From Pseudomonas paralcaligenes (lineage in GTDB: Bacteria; Pseudomonadota; Gammaproteobacteria; Pseudomonadales; Pseudomonadaceae), in assembly GCF_019655855.1 (NCBI RefSeq), contig NZ_BPFX01000044.1:1-41071 (forward strand): 41,071 bases of DNA, written 5' to 3'. Below are positions 36,968 through 41,071 of this stretch, piece after piece (the first letter of the stretch is position 1; each line of letters begins with the position of its first letter). The translations under genes were made by a program, and so were the position numbers. Under the pieces are notes generated by a model. It had not been told where the DNA came from, ran no database searches, and saw only the letters and a program-made list of their open reading frames with translations.

Positions 36968-38690
36968 GCGCACCTACAAACACTTCGGCTTCTGCTGCGG
37001 CCTTGGCTCCGGCGCCGCTGGCTTCAATGACAGCTCCCTGCAGATCGCCAACATGCTGGGCAACTGGCGTTGCATCGGCGGCGTCGATATCGATGCCGCT
37101 GGTCTGGCGGACTTCGAGGAGTTCACCGGCACCAAAGGCACCCTGCTGGACCTGTTCACCCGCGAGCAGTACCTCGCCTATCACGGCGAGGAACCGCCCA
37201 GCGGCTGGAAAGAGGCCACCCTCGACGATATCCGCCGCGCTGCCGGCAACGAGGACCCGGACGGCGTGTTCATCAGCAGCCCATGCAAGGGCGCCTCTGG
37301 CCTGTTGCCCGAGTCCATGAGCGTCACACCCAAGTACATGGCTCTCAACGAGCTGACGCTCCGTTGCGTGTGGCTGATGCTGGAGGCCTGGCGCCACAAC
37401 CCGGTAAAGCTGATCGTCTTCGAGAACGTCCCTCGCCTCGCTTCCCGGGGCCGCTACCTGCTAGACCAAATCGTCAAGCTGTTCCGACACTATGGATACG
37501 CAGTCGAGGAAACCGTCCACGACTGCGGAAAAATCGCCAACCTGGCGCAAAGCCGCCCGCGCTTCCTGCTGGTCGCTCGGCACCTGGAGCGTGTCCCGGC
37601 CTTCCTGTACCAGCCGCAGACACACAGCCTGCGCGGCGTCGGGGAAATTCTCGACCGCATGCCAATGCCCGGCGACCTAGACCTCGCAGGCCCGATGCAC
37701 CGCGTTCCTGCACTTCACTGGAAAACCTGGGTTCGGCTTGCCCTGGTGGAGCCAGGCAAGGATTGGCGGTCGCTCAACCGCCTGGCGATTGAGGATGGCT
37801 ACCTGCGCGACATGATCATCGTCCCGGAGTATCAGCACGGGTATCTGGGCGTGCATGGCTGGGAGGATTCCACCGGAACCATCGCCGGCCGGAACGGCCC
37901 GAGCAACGGGGCATATTCGGTCGCAGACCCTCGGCCGGTCAGCCAGGCGGAATACTCCCAGTACGGAGTGATCCCCTGGGATCGCCATTCGGGCGTGGTG
38001 ACTGGACAGCGCAGCCCCGGGCAAGGCCCATTCAGCGTGGCCGATCCTCGTCCGGACTGGAACCGCCACTCGGGCAACTTCCGGGTAGTGCCATACGATC
38101 GAGCAGCCGGCACCATCATCGCCGGCGGCAAGGGCGTGCAAGGCGGCTGGCAATCGGTGGCAGACCCTCGCGTCCTCGATCGCAAAAAGGGGGATGCCTA
38201 CCTCACCGGCGGCCACTATGGCGTGATCGGCTGGGACAACTCCGCCGGGGCGGTATCCGCCAGTGCGCGGCACGATAACGGCCGCTGGTCTGTCGCAGAC
38301 ACCCGCCTGCCAGCAGCGAATGACCGCTTGGCCTGCGTCATCCGAAGCCCCTCCAACACTTGGAACAGGCCGTTCACCACCCTGGAGCTGGCGGCGCTCC
38401 AATCTATGTTCGACCCCGAAGACATCTGGCAGCCCAACGACGAAACCGGCGCTCTGGAGCTGGTCGGCAAGCAGTTCATTTTGAGCGGCAGCAACGACGG
38501 CGCCTGGCGCGAGCGCATCGGCAACGCCGTGCCCCGCAAGGCCGGCAAGGCCATTGCGGACGTGATGCTCAGCACCCTCATGCTTTCGGAAATGGGCGAG
38601 ACCTTCACCCTGAACAGCATGCCGGTCTGGTGCCGCCCGCTGGCGATGGCCATCAGCCTGAGCCGCGACCACATCGGGGGTGCAGCATGA
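36957..38690 (+). CDS. C5-cytosine DNA methyltransferase with repeat-built recognition region
   Basis: 577 residues from the ATG at 36957. Motif I HFGFCCGLGSGAAGF (9-23), motif IV with catalytic Cys as SPCKG (108-112, instead of the usual PPCQG), motif VI FENVPR (155-160), motif VIII QSRPRF (198-203), motif IX-like FTTLELAALQSMF (473-485) and motif X GNAVPRKAGKAIA (522-534). Between VIII and IX, the target-recognition position, are four tandem ~40-residue units ending in VADPR (about 297-326, 336-366, 376-405, 421-450). No restriction enzyme is nearby, so it is an orphan that probably protects phage DNA from host restriction. Confidence 0.88.
   Translation: MLVKRTYKHFGFCCGLGSGAAGFNDSSLQIANMLGNWRCIGGVDIDAAGLADFEEFTGTKGTLLDLFTREQYLAYHGEEPPSGWKEATLDDIRRAAGNEDPDGVFISSPCKGASGLLPESMSVTPKYMALNELTLRCVWLMLEAWRHNPVKLIVFENVPRLASRGRYLLDQIVKLFRHYGYAVEETVHDCGKIANLAQSRPRFLLVARHLERVPAFLYQPQTHSLRGVGEILDRMPMPGDLDLAGPMHRVPALHWKTWVRLALVEPGKDWRSLNRLAIEDGYLRDMIIVPEYQHGYLGVHGWEDSTGTIAGRNGPSNGAYSVADPRPVSQAEYSQYGVIPWDRHSGVVTGQRSPGQGPFSVADPRPDWNRHSGNFRVVPYDRAAGTIIAGGKGVQGGWQSVADPRVLDRKKGDAYLTGGHYGVIGWDNSAGAVSASARHDNGRWSVADTRLPAANDRLACVIRSPSNTWNRPFTTLELAALQSMFDPEDIWQPNDETGALELVGKQFILSGSNDGAWRERIGNAVPRKAGKAIADVMLSTLMLSEMGETFTLNSMPVWCRPLAMAISLSRDHIGGAA
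37845..38306 (+). repeat. Four tandem ~40-codon repeats in the methyltransferase TRD
   Basis: Each unit follows a G-V-x-x-W/Y-D-x-x-x-G pattern, a Gly/Ser/Arg loop and S-V-A-D-P/T-R. Units are diverged in DNA but clearly homologous at protein level. They begin at about 37845, 37962, 38082 and 38217. Confidence 0.8.
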
Positions 38691-38977
38691 GTTCGCTACG
38701 CCAAGGCGATATCTTCTCCGCCGGCGCGGCGCGCCTGCAGATGACCGAGAGCATCGAGCTGACGATTCAGTCTCTGCAGGCCTACGGCGCCGATCACGAT
38801 CACTGGGCCATGGCCTGGTCGGGCGGAAAGGACAGCACCACCACCGTCACCCTGGTGCTGTACCTGATCGACACCGGCAAGGTGAAAGCCCCGAAAACCC
38901 TGACCGCCACCACTCCGCTGGACAAGGTCTTCGCGGACGGTTCCGTGCAGCCGCTGCTGTTCCGGGAGGTGAACTGA
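38687..38977 (+). pseudogene. Truncated PAPS-reductase/PP-loop-like gene
   Basis: 96 residues. The N-terminal ~75 residues are a PAPS-reductase family start, with the ATP-pyrophosphatase P-loop WSGGKDSTTTVTLVLYL (about 46-62), but the rest of the family (usually several hundred residues) is missing. After KTLTA the sequence jumps to TTPLDKVFADGSVQPLLFREVN, which fits neither the fold's next strand nor a natural end. I infer an in-frame internal deletion. The start overlaps the methyltransferase stop by four bases. It may be inactive or a small remnant still expressed. Confidence 0.7.
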
Positions 38978-39211
38978 ATGGGTTACCTCAATCCATTGCT
39001 CCGCCTTCCAGCTGGCCGCGCCCTGCTCGGCCTTCCGGCCGAGGACCGGGCGCGCATCGAGGCCGTCATGCGCGAGCTTCGGGAGCAGGCCAACGCCGAA
39101 GCGGAAACCGCCTGGCAGCGCAGGAAAGGCCCCATGGCGGCTTACTGGCGGGCCGTCGCGACCTACGCGCGGCACCTTGCCCACGCCCTCGCCAAGGGAG
39201 AGACACAATGA
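38978..39211 (+). CDS. Unknown early protein
   Basis: 77 residues immediately after the PP-loop remnant (TGA-ATG). Helical (PAEDRARIEAVMRELREQANAEAETAW then YWRAVATYARHLAHALAKG), no membrane segment. Stop overlaps the HicA-like start by four bases. No family recognised; may act with its neighbours as small-complex subunit. Confidence 0.65.
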   Translation: MGYLNPLLRLPAGRALLGLPAEDRARIEAVMRELREQANAEAETAWQRRKGPMAAYWRAVATYARHLAHALAKGETQ

Positions 39212-39486
39212 CACGCCTGCCCGTTATCCAGGGCGGCCGCCTCTGCGGTCGCTCGCTTCGCAAGAGTCTCCAGCCGCTGTTCCAGTACGCACTGGCCAAC
39301 GGCTGGACCATGGCACGTACCAACGGGGGGCACCTGCGTTTCACCAAGCCCGGGCGGCCCATCATCCACACCGGCAGCACTCCCAGCGACTGGCGCTCCG
39401 TCCGCAACGCCCTGGCCGCTCTGGCCAGGGCCGACCGGATGGTCGTTGTCGAGCTGCCTCACGCGGTGGCCATCTACCATGGCTGA
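39208..39486 (+). CDS. HicA-like double-stranded-RNA-binding-fold protein
   Basis: 92 residues. The central segment ANGWTMARTNGGHLRFTKPGRPIIHTGSTPSDWRSVRNALAAL matches the HicA toxin fold, with the G-x-H motif (GGH, His42) where the catalytic His of HicA sits, and a preceding Arg. No HicB antitoxin follows. Orphan HicA-like proteins are common in phage early operons and may be RNA-binding without toxicity. Start overlaps the previous stop (ATGA). Confidence 0.65.
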   Translation: MTRLPVIQGGRLCGRSLRKSLQPLFQYALANGWTMARTNGGHLRFTKPGRPIIHTGSTPSDWRSVRNALAALARADRMVVVELPHAVAIYHG

Positions 39487-39673
39487 CCAGGACCTGCGCC
39501 AGCACATGCTGGAATGCGAGGCCCGGGCCTGGCTGCGCTTCGGCTACACCAGCCAGGAAAAGGTCAGTGAGCTGCAGGAGCTAATCGCCAAAAAACGCGG
39601 CACCGCGGCGGCCGAAAGGCTGGTCCAGGAAATGCGCAGACAGTGGCAGCGCCGGCGGGAGTGGCTGCTCTAG
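39479..39673 (+). CDS. Small helical protein, last gene of the early operon
   Basis: 64 residues from the ATG overlapping the previous gene by eight bases. All-helical and basic (MADQDLRQHMLECEARAWLRFG then VSELQELIAKKRGTAAAERLVQEMRRQW). Small proteins beginning with a CEAR-type helix are widespread in phages of Pseudomonas; I cannot assign a function. Followed by the terminators at 39713. Confidence 0.65.
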   Translation: MADQDLRQHMLECEARAWLRFGYTSQEKVSELQELIAKKRGTAAAERLVQEMRRQWQRRREWLL

Positions 39674-39712
39674 CCGCCCGGCTCGATCTACAAGAATCGA
39701 CAGTCTGTAATT

Positions 39713-39768
39713 CTCGGCCCCCCTGCGGGCCGAGCCTTCACGGCGCCTCCTACACTGGCGCCGTTTTT
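39713..39768 (+). terminator. Double terminator at the end of the early operon
   Basis: First hairpin: CTCGGCCC (39713-39720) / GGGCCGAG (39727-39734). Second: ACGGCGCC (39740-39747) / GGCGCCGT (39757-39764), followed by TTTTT (39764-39768), a good intrinsic terminator on the plus strand. They separate the early operon from int, so int must rely on its own promoter or on readthrough. Confidence 0.85.
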
Positions 39769-39784
39769 ATGCGTGGGGACGCAA

Positions 39785-40951
39785 ATGGCTGATGGAGTTG
39801 AAGTGCGCGGCAACGCCGTGCGCGTGTATTTCCGCTATGGCGGAGAGTTGTGCCGGGAGCGCATTCCCGGTGGGAACACCCCTGAGAACCAAGCCCATGC
39901 GCGCCGGCTGGTGGAAATCATTGAATTCGAGATCCGCGCCGGCACGTTCGACTATGCCCGACACTTTCCCAACTCAACCCGGCTGACCGAGAACACCTTT
40001 GGGCATTACCTGGACCTCTGGCTGAGCATCCAGCGGAACAACGTGGCGGCAACGACCTACCGGGGCTATTCGAGCAAGGCCGAGGTCCATATCCGCCCGC
40101 GCTGGGCGCGCGTGCAGATCGACCGCATCACCCACCTGAACCTGCAGGAGTGGGTCCAGGACGTGCTGGCCAGCAGCCTCAAGAACAAGACGATCCGCGA
40201 GGTGGTCAGCATCACGCGCCAGGTGTTCCGCCTGTACCGCACCAACAAGAAGGTGGCGCACGACCCCACCGAGGGCATCATCGTGCGCCTGCCCGACCCG
40301 GAAGACCCGGACCCGTTCACCCGGGCGGAAATCAGGAAGATTCTGGAAACCCCGACCGACCGGACCTTAGAGCTGCTGATGGTGCAGTTCATGATCTGGG
40401 CGGGGCCGCGCGTGTCTGAAACCATCGCCCTGGCCTGGGAGGACGTCGACCTGGTCAACGGAACGGTCACGTTCCGCCGCTCGAAGGTGCGCGGCGCCTA
40501 TAGGGTGACGAAGACTCGGCGCTCGACTAGGAAGGTTCGTCTACTGGCGCCGGCCTGGGACGCGCTCAGGAAGACCAAGGCCCTGACGCAGGGCGGCAAG
40601 CGGCAGGAAGTGGAAGTCGTGCAGCGGGACAACAAGACCAGGCGCAAGGAGCGGCTGCACTTCGTGTTCCTGAACACCAACACCGGAGAGCCACACGTCA
40701 GCGACTTCAGCGTCCGTGACCGCTTCTTCAAGGCCCATCTGAATGCGGCCGAGGTCCGTTACCGGGGGCCAGGCCAGTGCCGGCACACCTACGCCAGCCA
40801 GCTGCTGACCACGGGAGTGGCCTCGATCGACTGGATCGCCGAGCAGATGGGCCACACCAACGGCAACATGATCCGCCAGCACTACGGCAAGTGGATCAAC
40901 GAGGACGGCCCGGACGTCGTCGGCATGCTCGAACACGCGCTCAACCTCTGA
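39785..40951 (+). CDS. int: Tyrosine-recombinase integrase (Arm DUF3596 type)
   Basis: 388 residues from the ATG at 39785 (MADGVEVRGN), with GGGGA upstream; a GTG four codons earlier is possible. N-terminal arm-binding DUF3596 domain at about 3-62 (VEVRGNAVRVYFRYGGELCRERIPGG), SAM-like core-binding domain at about 75-165, and catalytic domain at about 180-380 with Arg in GPRVSETIALAWEDVD, the HTYASQLL box, MGHTN, and the nucleophile Tyr in RQHYGKW. It catalyses integration and excision at attL/attR; no classical excisionase is seen, and the gp16-like protein at 29063 could take that role. It is the outermost gene, next to attR. Confidence 0.95.
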   Translation: MADGVEVRGNAVRVYFRYGGELCRERIPGGNTPENQAHARRLVEIIEFEIRAGTFDYARHFPNSTRLTENTFGHYLDLWLSIQRNNVAATTYRGYSSKAEVHIRPRWARVQIDRITHLNLQEWVQDVLASSLKNKTIREVVSITRQVFRLYRTNKKVAHDPTEGIIVRLPDPEDPDPFTRAEIRKILETPTDRTLELLMVQFMIWAGPRVSETIALAWEDVDLVNGTVTFRRSKVRGAYRVTKTRRSTRKVRLLAPAWDALRKTKALTQGGKRQEVEVVQRDNKTRRKERLHFVFLNTNTGEPHVSDFSVRDRFFKAHLNAAEVRYRGPGQCRHTYASQLLTTGVASIDWIAEQMGHTNGNMIRQHYGKWINEDGPDVVGMLEHALNL

Positions 40952-40955
40952 GCGC

Positions 40956-40973
40956 GTTCCCATACCGTTCCCA
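40956..40973. repeat. Right pair of GTTCCCA repeats, putative integrase arm sites
   Basis: GTTCCCA at 40956-40962 and 40967-40973, direct orientation, 11-bp period, identical to the pair at 95-112. In the excised phage the two pairs would flank the recombined core, as arm sites do. Confidence 0.5.
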
Positions 40974-41005
40974 TCCGGGCGGTTTTCACATCCCCCAAAA
41001 CGACC

Positions 41006-41039
41006 AAGCCCCTGATTTCTCTAGGAAGATCAGGGGCTT
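41006..41039. terminator. Hairpin after int (terminator-like)
   Basis: Perfect 11-bp stem AAGCCCCTGAT (41006-41016) / ATCAGGGGCTT (41029-41039), 12-base loop. On the plus strand there is no T-run after it; on the minus strand TTTT follows ten bases on. Likely end of the int transcript and/or protection from chromosomal transcription. Confidence 0.65.
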
Positions 41040-41054
41040 AGCGTATATCTCATC

Positions 41055-41071
41055 TGGCGGTGAAGGAGGGA
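41055..41071. other. attR: attR with the 3' end of a minus-strand tRNA
   Basis: TGG-C-GGTGAAGG-AGGGA: in reverse complement this is the end of a T-stem, the seven-base acceptor strand CTTCACC, discriminator G and CCA. The tRNA body lies outside the window to the right. G73 and the GGTGAAG acceptor suggest tRNA-Ser, as for phiCTX. The phage copy keeps the tRNA 3' end intact. Confidence 0.75.

Noticed and set aside
1..41071. A P2 gpA, tin, old or fun-like gene; ctx cytotoxin gene; tRNA genes inside the prophage
   Set aside because: None was found when reading both strands; the only tRNA parts are the acceptor fragments at the ends.

Overview
The window is an apparently complete, integrated P2-type (myovirus, Peduoviridae-like) prophage in a GC-rich gammaproteobacterium, most likely a Pseudomonas. 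The evidence for the host is the strongly GC-rich codon use, the phiCTX-like order of att, cos and portal gene, and a putative serine-tRNA integration site. The two ends carry the same direct repeat (positions 1-14 and 41058-41071). In reverse complement this reads as the T-arm and acceptor end of a tRNA with G73-CCA, so the window runs from attL to attR, with the integrase gene next to attR.

Layout. Positions 1-950 hold no gene. They contain attL, a pair of short integrase-arm-like repeats, an AT-rich island with symmetric GGTAATT iterons (a candidate replication origin) and a site resembling the P2 cos site. Positions 952-3764 (minus strand) encode portal Q and terminase P. Positions 3918-10115 (plus) encode capsid genes O, N, M, L and X, then a lysis cassette (holin, muramidase-type endolysin, small protein, lipoprotein, PLA2-like membrane protein) and tail-completion genes R and S. 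Positions 10177-18825 encode baseplate genes V, W, J and I, followed by a non-P2 fibre module that includes a 1064-residue DUF4815-like protein. Positions 18920-25360 encode sheath FI, tube FII, E/E' with its frameshift, tape measure T, then U and D. Three identical 21-bp palindromes of the TGT-N-ACA type sit exactly at the P/O, V and FI starts. They are probably the Ogr activator boxes of the four late operons. An Ogr/Delta zinc-finger gene is present, but it lies in the early operon rather than after D.

Positions 25350-28985 are an accessory and lysogeny region: a tandem-HTH protein, several unknown genes, a complete mqsRA toxin-antitoxin operon with operator palindromes, a membrane-anchored WYL-like protein and an XRE-type repressor. 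The divergent switch at 28989-29068 separates the repressor from a rightward early operon (29063-39673). That operon encodes a BcepMu-gp16-like regulator, a CII-like regulator, Ogr, a TOPRIM primase-helicase in place of the P2 rolling-circle protein A, a helicase-only paralogue, a membrane protein with a winged-helix tail, an Arc-like protein, a C5-cytosine methyltransferase with a repeat-built target-recognition region, a truncated PAPS-reductase-like gene and a HicA-like gene. Terminators separate this operon from int.

The least expected structure is a module repeated four times in the early operon (33470, 33657, 34900, 35919). Each copy is a hairpin with an invariant CGGCAA loop and covarying stem, followed by an identical Shine-Dalgarno/start segment. 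It looks like a phage-specific post-transcriptional control element shared by four consecutive transcription units or cistrons.
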